In this document: piece after piece, positions 1 to 8,026 of the stretch
How the letters are laid out: each line of letters opens with the position of its first letter
How positions within the stretch are numbered: position 1 is the stretch's first letter
From: Actinomadura rayongensis
GTDB lineage: Bacteria; Actinomycetota; Actinomycetes; Streptosporangiales; Streptosporangiaceae
NCBI RefSeq assembly: GCF_009831215.1
Contig: NZ_WUTW01000001.1
Span: forward strand, 744,001-808,000
Length of the DNA stretch: 64,000 nt
Direction of reading: 5' to 3'
The notes under the pieces: generated by a model
Databases searched by the model: none
Seen by the model: only the letters and a program-made list of their open reading frames with translations
Told to the model about the DNA's origin: nothing
Translations under genes and position numbers: made by a program

Positions 1-1
1 C

Positions 2-292
2 CCGCACAACAACGGCTACCTCATCGACGGCGCCCTGTACCACCCGGGTGACGCCTTCGCGCCGCCGCCCGCCCCGGCCCGCGTGCTGCTGCTGCCGACC
101 GGCGCCCCGTGGATGAAGGTCGCCGAGGGCATCGACTACCTGCGCGCCGTCGCCCCGGAGATCGCCGTCCCGATCCACCAGGGCGGGCTCGCCGAGGTCC
201 ACCGGCAGCTGCACTACCAGCTCTTTCGCAACCTCGGCCCGGACACCACGGACGTCCGCGTCCTGGACGAAGGAACCGCCACCGCGCTCTGA
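2..292 (+). CDS. MBL-fold metal-dependent hydrolase, C-terminal part
   Basis: The frame is open from the left window edge, so only the last 96 codons are present and the start lies outside. The reading begins PHNNGYLIDG and contains HPGDAF, which matches the conserved Gly-Asp region of metallo-beta-lactamase-fold hydrolases, and later PIHQGGLAEVH, which fits the final metal-ligand His strand. These enzymes bind one or two zinc or iron ions and hydrolyse varied substrates; the substrate here cannot be told. The gene converges on the LysR gene with a 5-bp gap. Family assignment is fairly secure, function is open. Confidence 0.7.
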   Translation, partial: PHNNGYLIDGALYHPGDAFAPPPAPARVLLLPTGAPWMKVAEGIDYLRAVAPEIAVPIHQGGLAEVHRQLHYQLFRNLGPDTTDVRVLDEGTATAL

Positions 293-297
293 GCGGG

Positions 298-1176
298 TCA
301 GGGGACCAGGGAGCGGACGACCTCGGCGAACGCCCGGACGAGGGGAGTGGCGGCGTCCTCGGGCCAGGCGAGCGCCACCTGCAGCGGGTCAGCGTCCACG
401 AGCGGGATCCAGGTCAGGTCCGGGCGCGTGTAGTAGTGGGCCATGCTCGCCGGGGCGAAGCAGATCGCCGCGCCGTCCGCGACCTGTTCGAGCATCTCCT
501 CGACGTTGTCGTTGGTCGGGCCCCAGCGGGGCGCGCGGCCGTCGGGACGGGGGTTGATCGCCCACCAGTCCACCCAGGCGCGCGGGGCGCGCTCGGTCCA
601 CATCAGGGGCTCGTCGCCGAGTTCGGCGACCGACACGCCCTCCCGGCCGGCGAGGCGGTGGGTCGCGGCGCAGCCGACGACGCGGGGTTCGGTGTGGACG
701 ATCTCTGCGTGCAGCCCGGTGAGGTCGGCGGGCAGCCAGACGAACGCGACGTCCACCCGGCCCTCGCGCAGCGCGTCCGCCTCGCCGGACCAGTCGAAGC
801 GCTTGGGGCGCACCCGCACGTCCGGGTGCAGCCGCGCGAACTCGGCGCGGGCGCGGGTGGTCAGCTCGCCCGCGCCGGTCGCCTCGAAGCCCAGCCGCAG
901 GACGCCCGTCCGGCCGGCGCGGTGCCGTTCGGCGGCGGCCGTGACCCGCTCGGCCTGGCGGACGGTGCGGCGCGCCTCGGCGATGACGTCGCGGCCCGCG
1001 GCGGTGGGCGTGACGCCGCCCGCGTGCCGGTCGAACAGCCGGACGCCGAGTTCGTCCTCCAGCTTCCGCAGCGCGTACGACAGCGCGGGCTGGCTGACGA
1101 ACAGGGTCGCGGCGGCGCGGCCGAGGTTGCCCTCGTCCGCGATGGCGATCAGGTAGCGAAGCGGGCGCAGCTCCAT
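298..1176 (-). CDS. LysR-family transcriptional regulator
   Basis: The protein has the standard LysR layout: an N-terminal winged helix-turn-helix (about residues 1-60, with GNLGRAAATLFVSQPALSYALR) and a periplasmic-binding-like effector domain for the rest. The start at MELRPLRYL gives 292 residues, the usual family size; an in-frame ATG four codons upstream (1188) is possible. It is divergent from an SDR dehydrogenase gene, the classic arrangement in which a LysR protein controls its neighbour and itself. The inducer is unknown. Domain call is strong, target is inference. Confidence 0.85.
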   Translation of the reverse strand: MELRPLRYLIAIADEGNLGRAAATLFVSQPALSYALRKLEDELGVRLFDRHAGGVTPTAAGRDVIAEARRTVRQAERVTAAAERHRAGRTGVLRLGFEATGAGELTTRARAEFARLHPDVRVRPKRFDWSGEADALREGRVDVAFVWLPADLTGLHAEIVHTEPRVVGCAATHRLAGREGVSVAELGDEPLMWTERAPRAWVDWWAINPRPDGRAPRWGPTNDNVEEMLEQVADGAAICFAPASMAHYYTRPDLTWIPLVDADPLQVALAWPEDAATPLVRAFAEVVRSLVP

Positions 1177-1206
1177 CCCGTGGATCATAAACGGCGTTGA
1201 TGGAAC

Positions 1207-1221
1207 GACCGGAAAACGGTC
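1207..1221. promoter_or_regulatory. Inverted repeat in the LysR/SDR divergent promoter
   Basis: GACCG and CGGTC arms flank GAAAA, a perfect 15-bp interrupted dyad between the two divergent start codons. Size and location suit a LysR operator, although it is not a T-N11-A box with T and A at its ends. Binding is inference. Confidence 0.4.
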
Positions 1222-1259
1222 TTGGACGCGGCACCGGCGGGCCTGGCATAACGGACGGC

Positions 1260-2063
1260 ATGGGAAACCGCGTATGGCTCATCACGGGGGCGTCGTCGGG
1301 GTTCGGCCGCGCGATCGCGCGCGCCGCGCAGGCGGCGGGGGACACGGTCGTCGGTGCGGTCCGGGACCCGGCGGCGCTGGACGACCTGGAGACCGTCCGG
1401 CTGGACGTCACCGATCCGGCCGCCGTCGAGGCCGCCGTCGCCGAGGTCGTGGCGCGGCACGGACGGATCGACGTGCTCGTCAACAACGCGGGCCGCAGCC
1501 AGATCGGGGCGGTCGAGGAGACCACCGACGCGGAGCTGCGCGCCCTCATGGAGCTGCACTTCTTCGGCCCGGCGGCGCTCGTGCGGGCCGTCCTGCCGCA
1601 CATGCGGGCGCGGGGGAGCGGCGCGATCGTGCAGATGAGCAGCATGGGCGGGCAGCTCTCGTTCGCCGGGTTCGGCGCGTACTCGGCGACGAAGTGCGCT
1701 CTGGAAGGCTTCTCGGAGGCACTCGCGGAAGAGGTCGCGCCGCACGGGATCAAGGTGCTGATCGTGGAGCCCGGTGCGTTCCGGACGGCGTTGTTCGGCG
1801 GACGCCTCTACCTGTCGGAGCCGATGCCGGAGTACGCGGACACGGTCGGGAAGACGCGCGAGATGGCCGCCACGTCCGACGGGACGCAGCCGGGCGACCC
1901 CGCCAAGGCCGCCGCCGCGATCCTCACCGCGCTCGACGGCGACACGCCGCTGCGCCTCCCGCTCGGCGACGACGCGGTGGACGCGCTGGTCGCCCACGCC
2001 GACGCCGTCCGCGCCGAACTGCGCGCGTGGGAGCCGGTGGCGCGGGCGACGGCGTTCGACTGA
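1260..2063 (+). CDS. SDR-family NAD(P)-dependent oxidoreductase
   Basis: A classical short-chain dehydrogenase of 267 residues. The cofactor motif TGASSGFG lies at residues 9-16, NNAG at 75-78, the catalytic Ser near 127-128 and the YSATK pair Tyr141/Lys145. The start MGNRVWLITG was chosen because it places the first Rossmann strand at the usual position; an in-frame ATG at 1197 would add an unlikely 21-residue tail. The substrate cannot be read from the sequence. The divergent LysR gene probably regulates it. It converges on purC with a 1-bp gap. Confidence 0.88.
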   Translation: MGNRVWLITGASSGFGRAIARAAQAAGDTVVGAVRDPAALDDLETVRLDVTDPAAVEAAVAEVVARHGRIDVLVNNAGRSQIGAVEETTDAELRALMELHFFGPAALVRAVLPHMRARGSGAIVQMSSMGGQLSFAGFGAYSATKCALEGFSEALAEEVAPHGIKVLIVEPGAFRTALFGGRLYLSEPMPEYADTVGKTREMAATSDGTQPGDPAKAAAAILTALDGDTPLRLPLGDDAVDALVAHADAVRAELRAWEPVARATAFD

Positions 2064-2064
2064 C

Positions 2065-2901
2065 TCAGGAGTCCCAGCGCCGTCCGGTCAGGGTCTCGAA
2101 CACCTCGACGTAGCGGGCGCGGGTGGCGGCGACGACGTCCGCGGGGATCTCCGGGCCGGGCGGCGTGCGGTCCCAGCCGGTGACGGTGGACGACCAGTCG
2201 CGGACGAACTGCTTGTCCAGCGAGTGCTGCGCGCGTCCGGGCTGCCAGGCGTCCGCCGGCCAGAACCGGGACGAGTCGGGCGTCAGCACCTCGTCGGCCA
2301 GGACGAGCGTGCCGTCGGGGGCGCGGCCGAACTCCAGCTTGGTGTCGGCGATGACGATCCCGCGCTCCGCCGCGATGGCCGCGCCGCGCCGGTAGACGTC
2401 CAACGTGACCTCGCGGAGCCGTTCGGCGGTCTCGGCGCCGATCTCCTCGACCACGTCGGCGTAGGTGATGAACTCGTCGTGCCCGACGGTCGCCTTGGTG
2501 GTCGGGGTGAAGATCGGCTCGGGCAGCCGCGACGCCTCGACCAGCCCGGACGGGAGCCGGACGCCCGACACCGTCCCGGTCTTCTCGTACTCCTGCAGCC
2601 CGAGACCGGCGAGATAGCCGCGGGCGATCCACTCGACGGGCAGCATCTCCAGCCGCCGGCAGCGGATCGCGCGCCCTTCCCACTCGTCCGGAACGTCCGT
2701 CGCGGAGATCACATGGTTGGGGATCACGTCGGCGAGCTGGTCGAACCACCACAGCGAGAGCTGCGTGAGGATCTTGCCCTTCTCGGGGATAGCAGTGGGC
2801 AGCACCACGTCGTAGACGCTCACCCGGTCGGACGCGACCAGAATCAGATCATCGCCGTCCGCGTACACGTCCCGGACCTTGCCCGAGTGGACCAGCTCCA
2901 C
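2065..2901 (-). CDS. purC: Phosphoribosylaminoimidazole-succinocarboxamide synthase
   Basis: SAICAR synthetase, the ATP-dependent step of de novo purine synthesis that joins aspartate to CAIR. The protein has 278 residues, typical of the longer type. The N-terminus SGKVRDVYADGDDLILVASDR is the diagnostic opening, followed by the VEWIARGY stretch, ADTKLEFG and the ADEVLTPDSSRFW signature. The start is GTG with AGGGGTG a few bases upstream. No other purine gene is adjacent, so it appears to be transcribed alone in this window. Confident. Confidence 0.96.
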   Translation of the reverse strand: MELVHSGKVRDVYADGDDLILVASDRVSVYDVVLPTAIPEKGKILTQLSLWWFDQLADVIPNHVISATDVPDEWEGRAIRCRRLEMLPVEWIARGYLAGLGLQEYEKTGTVSGVRLPSGLVEASRLPEPIFTPTTKATVGHDEFITYADVVEEIGAETAERLREVTLDVYRRGAAIAAERGIVIADTKLEFGRAPDGTLVLADEVLTPDSSRFWPADAWQPGRAQHSLDKQFVRDWSSTVTGWDRTPPGPEIPADVVAATRARYVEVFETLTGRRWDS

Positions 2902-3004
2902 TGTTCACCCCTGCTCGCTCGTCGCTCTGCCCCAACGCTAGCGCCCCACACCCCCGCCTCCCCCTTCCGGGGCGTGCGGAGTCTGCTGTGGGTAGGGGAC
3001 TGGA

Positions 3005-3317
3005 GTGGCGGTGATCGTCGGGACTTCGGGGTGGCAGTACGCGGACTGGCGGGGGGTTCTGTATCCCGCCGGGGTGCCGCAGCGGGTTTGGCTGGAGACC
3101 TATGCCGCGGTGTTCTCCGCGGTCGAGAACAATGGCGCGTTCTATCGGTTGCCTCGGCGGGAGACGTTCGAGACGTGGCGGGAGCGGACGCCGGGGTTGG
3201 GCCGCGCGGATCGGTGAGCACTGGGGTGACGAGCAGGACGTCTTCGTGTATTTCAACAACGACCCCGGCGGTGCGGCTGTGGAGAATGCGCTGCGGTTTC
3301 GGCATCTCACAGGGTGA
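3005..3317 (+). pseudogene. DUF72 protein with a large internal deletion
   Basis: The first frame starts like DUF72 proteins (GTSGWQYADWRGVLYPAG, NNGAFYRLP, ETFETWRERTP) for about 65 residues and then stops. A second frame, overlapping from about 3207, contains the family C-terminus (QDVFVYFNNDPGGAAVENA). DUF72 proteins usually have 240-300 residues, so about 150 central residues are missing and the two ends are joined out of frame near 3195-3215. Both ends are still well conserved, which suggests a recent deletion. The 3' end overlaps the convergent nuclease gene by 11 bp. Confidence 0.75.
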
Positions 3318-3903
3318 ACGGGCGGCCGTTCATCCAGCGGGCCAGCGCGGCGCGGTCCAGCAGGATGACGCGTCCGGCGGCCTCGTCGACGGCGGGCGCG
3401 GTGAAGCCGGCGTTCGTCACGAGGACGCCGACGCGTCCAGCGTAGGTGCCGTGGATCGCGCCGATCAGATTGCGGACGCGGTCGGAGCCGACCTTTTTCT
3501 GCTGGCGTTTGCACTGGACGGCGATGCGCCGTCCGTCCGGGGCGGTGGCGAGGACGTCCACGCCCCGGTCGCCCGCGCGGCCGACGACCTCCACGGATTT
3601 GAATCCGTCGCGGCGCAGCAGGTCGGCGGTGAGGAACTCGAAGTCGGTGCCGCTCATGACGTCCACCCGGTCCAGGTGGGCGATTTCGCGGAGCCGTTCG
3701 CGTCGCAGGCGTGCTTCCCGGCGGCGGATGAGGACGAGGGAACCGCCGCCCAGGCCGGCGATCGCCGCCGCTATGAGGATCGTGAGGAAAAGCTGCCAGT
3801 TGGTGACGGCGAGGAAGACGCCGAACGCCGTGACGAGTCCCGCGCCCGTCCAGATCGACGCGAACGCTGCGGTGGACCGGCCGGGGCGGGAGGGCGCTGA
3901 CAC
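3307..3903 (-). CDS. Membrane-anchored Mrr-type restriction endonuclease
   Basis: 198 residues. Two hydrophobic segments (about 19-34 and 37-59) form an N-terminal hairpin anchor. An Mrr-like PD-(D/E)xK nuclease domain follows: DFEFLTADLLRRDGF near 87, GDRGVDVLAT with Asp116, and QCKR at 130-133. The start is GTG, with GGAGG 8 bases upstream. Such membrane-tethered Mrr proteins are common in actinomycetes and are suspected to cut modified or incoming DNA, but their role is unproven. No methyltransferase is nearby. Its 3' end overlaps the deleted DUF72 gene. Confidence 0.82.
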   Translation of the reverse strand: MSAPSRPGRSTAAFASIWTGAGLVTAFGVFLAVTNWQLFLTILIAAAIAGLGGGSLVLIRRREARLRRERLREIAHLDRVDVMSGTDFEFLTADLLRRDGFKSVEVVGRAGDRGVDVLATAPDGRRIAVQCKRQQKKVGSDRVRNLIGAIHGTYAGRVGVLVTNAGFTAPAVDEAAGRVILLDRAALARWMNGRPFTL

Positions 3904-4000
3904 CGAGGGAACCTCCAGGGGGAAGGCGAATCCTCTCGATTTTTCAAGGTCATCCGGGGAAGGGTCGGCGGATTCGGGAAAGTGACCGTAAACGGACGAG

Positions 4001-4891
4001 TCAGTTGCTTGTTCGGGCGGTTTCCCGTCCGTCCGAAATTGCGCCGCGCGCGTCCGGGCGGCGGGACACGGCGACGACGGCGGCGAGCACGAGCGCCAAA
4101 CCGACCGGCGTGCCCCGCCCGATCGGTTCGCCCAGGAAAACCGTCCCCCAGAGCAGCCCGAAGAACGGCACGAGGAACGTGACGCTCAGCGCGCCCGTCG
4201 CGCCGATCCGCTCGACGAGCCGGAAGAACGCGACGAATCCGAGGGCCGTGCAGACGAGCCCGAGCGCGGCCACCGAGGCCGCGACGTCCGGTCCCGGCAG
4301 GTGCGAGGGCGGGAGGGCGACTGCCAGCGGGGCCAGGCAGAGTGCCGCGCCGAGCTGCTGGCCGGCCGCCGTGCTAAGCGGATCCTTGTTCCGGAACCGT
4401 GTCTGCGCGTACGCGCCGCCGAGCGCGTACGCCAGGGAAGCGAGCAGGCTCGCCGCGACGGCCAGGAGGAACCCCGCGTCCACCCGCTGCGGCCCGAGCC
4501 CGACCAGCACGGCGACGCCCGCGATCCCGAGCGCGATCCCCGCCCCCTCGCGCACGGACGGCGCCCGCCGCTCCCGCGCGGCCGTCACGAGCACCGAGAA
4601 CAGCGGCGTCGTCGCGTTGAGCAGGGCCGCGAGCGAGGCGGTGAGCCGCAGTTCGGCCGCGCCGATCAGCGTGAACGGCACGGCCGCCGTCAGCGCGCCG
4701 AGCAGCAGGAATTCCCACGAAGGACGCGGCAGCCGCCGCAGCGCCGCGCACACGAGCGCCAGCGCGAGACCCGCGAGCAGAACACGCGCCTCGATCATCC
4801 CGACCGGCCCGAGCACCGGCGCCGCCTGCCGCATGAAAAGGAACGACGCACCCCAAGCCGCCGCCACGAAAAGCATCAGAACACCGCTCAT
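4001..4891 (-). CDS. EamA/DMT-family transporter
   Basis: An integral membrane protein of about 296 residues with two EamA repeats of roughly five helices each; the first begins LMLFVAAAWGASFLFMR. Family members export amino acids and other metabolites. The start at MSGVLMLF is preferred; an ATG at 4921 would add ten residues. It is divergent from a LysR gene only about 70 bp away, as is usual for LysR-controlled exporters. Substrate unknown. The short AT-rich gap between the genes has an ATGAGGC direct repeat. Confidence 0.85.
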   Translation of the reverse strand: MSGVLMLFVAAAWGASFLFMRQAAPVLGPVGMIEARVLLAGLALALVCAALRRLPRPSWEFLLLGALTAAVPFTLIGAAELRLTASLAALLNATTPLFSVLVTAARERRAPSVREGAGIALGIAGVAVLVGLGPQRVDAGFLLAVAASLLASLAYALGGAYAQTRFRNKDPLSTAAGQQLGAALCLAPLAVALPPSHLPGPDVAASVAALGLVCTALGFVAFFRLVERIGATGALSVTFLVPFFGLLWGTVFLGEPIGRGTPVGLALVLAAVVAVSRRPDARGAISDGRETARTSN

Positions 4892-4963
4892 GCACCCGGT
4901 GATAAGGCACTCTGAAAGCATGAGGCAAACAAAAACGCTTCATTCATTCCATGAGGCCGGCTC

Positions 4964-5821
4964 ATGAACCTGGCGCAGTTGCGCGCGTTGCGCGCCGTGG
5001 ACGAGGCGGGCAGCGTCACCGGCGCCGCCGACCTGCTCGGCGTCACGCAGTCGGCGGTCAGCCACGCCCTGACCTCGCTGGAGACCGAACTCGGCATCCG
5101 CCTCGTCGTCCGCGACCGCGCCGGCTGCCGCCTGACCGACGCGGGCCGCCGCGCCCTGCCGCACGCGGCGGCGGCGTTGCGGCACGTCGCGCGGCTGGCG
5201 GAGGAGACCGCGGCGGCGTCCGGCGCGGTGCGCGGACGGCTCCGCATCGGCACCCTCCCGAGCGCCGCCCGCGTCCTGGCCCCGCTCGTCCGCGCCTTCG
5301 GCGACCTGCATCCGGACGTCGAGACCATCCTGCTGGAGGGCACCGACGACGAGGTGGGCGCCTGGCTGGCCGCCGGCGTCGTCGACCTCGGCGTCGTGAC
5401 CACGCCGGCCGGCGCGGTCGCCGTGCCGCTGGCCGAGGACGTTTTCGTCGCCGTCCTGCATTCCGCGCATCCGCTGGCGGAAGAGGCGAAAATAAGCCTG
5501 GACGACCTGGCGGACGACCCGTTCCTGATTTCCGACGGCGGATGCGAGGCGCAGATCTGCCGCCTGCACCGCGAGCGCGACGTGCCTTACCGGCCCGTCC
5601 ACCGGGTACGGGAAATGGCGACGCTGCTGGCCCTCGTCCGCGAGGACATCGGCGTTTCCCTGGTGCCTTCCCTCGCGCTCCCCGAAAGGCCGGACGGAAT
5701 AGCGAAAGTCCCGCTCGCGCCGACGGCCCCCCGCACGCTGCACCTGGCGGCGCACGACCGGCCCGGCCCCGCCGCGCGCGCGTTCCTGCGCGCGGTGCGG
5801 CGGGGCGCGGCCGGCGGTTAG
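4964..5821 (+). CDS. LysR-family transcriptional regulator
   Basis: 285 residues with an N-terminal winged helix-turn-helix (GSVTGAADLLGVTQSAVSHALT, about residues 17-38) and a LysR substrate-binding domain. An unusual central Cys pair (GGCEAQICRLH) may matter for sensing, but this is speculation. It is divergent from the EamA transporter, its probable target. The 3' end overlaps the FkbH-like gene by 4 bp in a tail-to-tail arrangement. Confidence 0.86.
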   Translation: MNLAQLRALRAVDEAGSVTGAADLLGVTQSAVSHALTSLETELGIRLVVRDRAGCRLTDAGRRALPHAAAALRHVARLAEETAAASGAVRGRLRIGTLPSAARVLAPLVRAFGDLHPDVETILLEGTDDEVGAWLAAGVVDLGVVTTPAGAVAVPLAEDVFVAVLHSAHPLAEEAKISLDDLADDPFLISDGGCEAQICRLHRERDVPYRPVHRVREMATLLALVREDIGVSLVPSLALPERPDGIAKVPLAPTAPRTLHLAAHDRPGPAARAFLRAVRRGAAGG

Positions 5822-7677
5822 CGGCCGGTCGCCGCGAGCAGGTCGTCCAGCCGCAGGTGGGACGGCGTGTCGGCGATCTCCGCGAGGTCGTGGACGAACA
5901 CCGAGGCGCCGTCCTCCTCCCCGGCGGGCGCGAACCCGTTGCGCTGGTAGAAGTCCCGCACCCGCGTGTTCTTCGGCGACGGCCGGTACGTCCCGCGCAC
6001 CCGTTCCGCCCCCGCGGCGGCGGCGTAGCGCAGCACCGCCGACAGGCACGCCTGCTCGATGCCCCGCGAGAACACCCGGCAGCTCAGCAGGAAGTTCTCG
6101 ACCGACAGCACCGGCCCGTCCCAGCGAAGGAAGATCGCTCCGACCACGCCGTTGGAGCCGAAGCGATCCTCGGACCGGACGGACAGCACGCGCGCGTCCG
6201 GGTCCTCCAGCCGGGCCCGGACGTCGGCGGGCTGCAGCCGCTCGGTGGTCAGGTTGAACTGGTTGGTGCGCAGCGTGATCTGCGAGAGGCGCGGGACGCC
6301 GGCGTCGTCGGCCGGTTCCAGCCGCACCTGGACGTCCAGTTCATCCAGATAAGCCTGAAGAGAGTCGAACGTGTCGAGGAAGTCCTTGCGGGCCAGGTCC
6401 TCCCGATAGCGGTCCGAGCGCTGCCGGTCCTCGGCCGTCAGCTCCCGCACGTCGAACCAGCCGTCGGCGAGCAGCCGTCCGAGGTGCAGCGCGGGCTCGG
6501 TGTCCAGCGCGACGACCGCGACGCCCGGCAGCGCGTGCCGGACGAGCCCGCACTCGAACGAGCTGTCGTCCACGAACACGAACGCGTCCGTGCTGAGGTT
6601 CAGATCCTTGGCCAGCTCGGCGAGATTGTCATGCTTCGGACGCCAGTTGGCCACGACGCGCACGAAATCGTCCTCGCGCAGCGCCATCTCCGGATGGTCG
6701 CGCAGCACCTCCCGGACGGTCTCCGCGTCGTTCTTGCTGACCGCCGCGAGCAGCACGCCCTGCCCGGCGATCTGCTTCACCGCGTGCTGGAACGCCTGGA
6801 ACGCCTTGCCCCGGTAGCCGCCCGCGACCTCGATGCCCTCGATGCCGTCGTCGCCGAGCACGCCGCCCCACAGCGTCCCGTCCAGGTCCACGACCAGGGC
6901 CTTCTTGGTGCGTCCGGTCAGGTTGCGGGCGAGGTGGCCGACCTCGCGGGCGTAGCGGGCGAGCAGGTCGGGCGACAGGTGCAGGCCCGTGTAGACGCCG
7001 AGCCGCGCGTCGTCGGCCGCGATCCCCTCGGCGAGCAGCGGGTCCAGGTCGATGGTGACCACGCGGTCGTGCGTCTGGGCGAGGCGCAGCAGCTCCGAGC
7101 AGGCCGTCCGCCACGCGATGCCGAGCCGGGCGCGCGACCGGTAGTCGACGAGCTGGGACGTGAACCGCGACGGCAGCGGCAGCGTGTTCAGCACGAGCGT
7201 CGCGCGCGTGGTCTCGGTGAACCGCTGCGCCAGCGACTCGATCAGGCGGACCTTGGCGCGCAGGGCGTCCTCGACGTCGGCGGCCGTCCACGGCGACGGC
7301 AGCTCGTCGAACACGACCTCGGGGTCCAGCAGGCACAGGACGACGTCCGGGTCCGCCGCGTAGATCGGGCTCTCCGGGTCGGACAGCTCAAAGACGTACC
7401 CATCGAAATCGCCCGTGGTGAACCGGCCGAGCAGCCCGTGCCGGGCCAGTTCGACGGCGACGGCCGGGACGAGCGGCCCGAGCGTCCCGTGCCCGGTGAC
7501 GGCGACCGACAGCACCGGGACGTCCGGATGCTCGGCCAGCACGGCGGCGGGGTCGAGCCGCGCCAGCACCTGTCCGGCGCGGCGCAGCGTGTCGGGGTCG
7601 GCTCCGTCAAGGAGGCCGCGGACGGCCGGGTACTCGGCGGCGAGCCGTCCCGCCCGGTGCAGTTCGGTGACGCTCAT
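5818..7677 (-). CDS. FkbH-like HAD-IIIC phosphatase with GNAT C-terminus
   Basis: 619 residues in three parts: an N-terminal region of about 255 residues resembling the SGNH-like half of FkbH proteins, a HAD-IIIC domain with the nucleophile motif DLDGTLW at 264-270, and a C-terminal acetyltransferase-like domain (LRTNQFNLTTERL then RGTYRPSPKNTRVRDFYQRNGF). FkbH proteins load a glyceryl unit from 1,3-bisphosphoglycerate onto an acyl carrier protein for polyketide extender synthesis. No carrier protein, polyketide synthase or partner dehydrogenase is within view, so its role here is open. The start at 7677 has AAAGGA upstream; an ATG at 7764 is less likely. Confidence 0.85.
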   Translation of the reverse strand: MSVTELHRAGRLAAEYPAVRGLLDGADPDTLRRAGQVLARLDPAAVLAEHPDVPVLSVAVTGHGTLGPLVPAVAVELARHGLLGRFTTGDFDGYVFELSDPESPIYAADPDVVLCLLDPEVVFDELPSPWTAADVEDALRAKVRLIESLAQRFTETTRATLVLNTLPLPSRFTSQLVDYRSRARLGIAWRTACSELLRLAQTHDRVVTIDLDPLLAEGIAADDARLGVYTGLHLSPDLLARYAREVGHLARNLTGRTKKALVVDLDGTLWGGVLGDDGIEGIEVAGGYRGKAFQAFQHAVKQIAGQGVLLAAVSKNDAETVREVLRDHPEMALREDDFVRVVANWRPKHDNLAELAKDLNLSTDAFVFVDDSSFECGLVRHALPGVAVVALDTEPALHLGRLLADGWFDVRELTAEDRQRSDRYREDLARKDFLDTFDSLQAYLDELDVQVRLEPADDAGVPRLSQITLRTNQFNLTTERLQPADVRARLEDPDARVLSVRSEDRFGSNGVVGAIFLRWDGPVLSVENFLLSCRVFSRGIEQACLSAVLRYAAAAGAERVRGTYRPSPKNTRVRDFYQRNGFAPAGEEDGASVFVHDLAEIADTPSHLRLDDLLAATGR

Positions 7678-7864
7678 ACCGGTCCTTTCGGTGTGCCGGT
7701 CCCGTTCGTCACCGATCATCGGCGGGTCCGCTAAAGCCGACCTAGAGCCCCGCGAAGGCGGCAAGCGCGGCGCTGAGCTGCGGGAACACGGCCGCGGGCA
7801 TTGCGATCAGCGGGAACGTCCTCTACCTTGCTCCATTACGGCCCGTGACACGCTCCTCTCCCGG

Positions 7865-8015
7865 GGGAGCGCGGGCCGACCGCCGAGTCCCGGCCGGGCG
7901 CCGCCCCCCACGTCCGCCGGGAGCCGGGGAACCACCTGTTCCCGGGGTGAATCCGCCGCGCGCGGTAGGGCCTGCTCCTGGTCCGAACCCGTCAGCTAAC
8001 CCGGTAGGCGGCGCC
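7865..8015 (+). ncRNA. c-di-AMP (ydaO/yuaA) riboswitch
   Basis: The leader contains the hallmark blocks of the ydaO class in order: GCCGGGGAACCACC at about 7923, CGGGGTGAATC at about 7942, GTAGGG at about 7965, and CCGAACCCGTCAGCTAACC followed by CGGTAGGCG at 7983-8010. It ends just before the ribosome site GAGGAG and the ATG of a CHAP hydrolase. In actinobacteria this class binds cyclic di-AMP and turns off cell-wall hydrolase genes. The outer boundaries are approximate. Confidence 0.9.
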
Positions 8016-8026
8016 GAGGAGAGCCG

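Noticed and set aside
5818..7677. Part of a polyketide biosynthetic cluster.
   Set aside because: No carrier protein, synthase or extender-unit dehydrogenase lies on either side.
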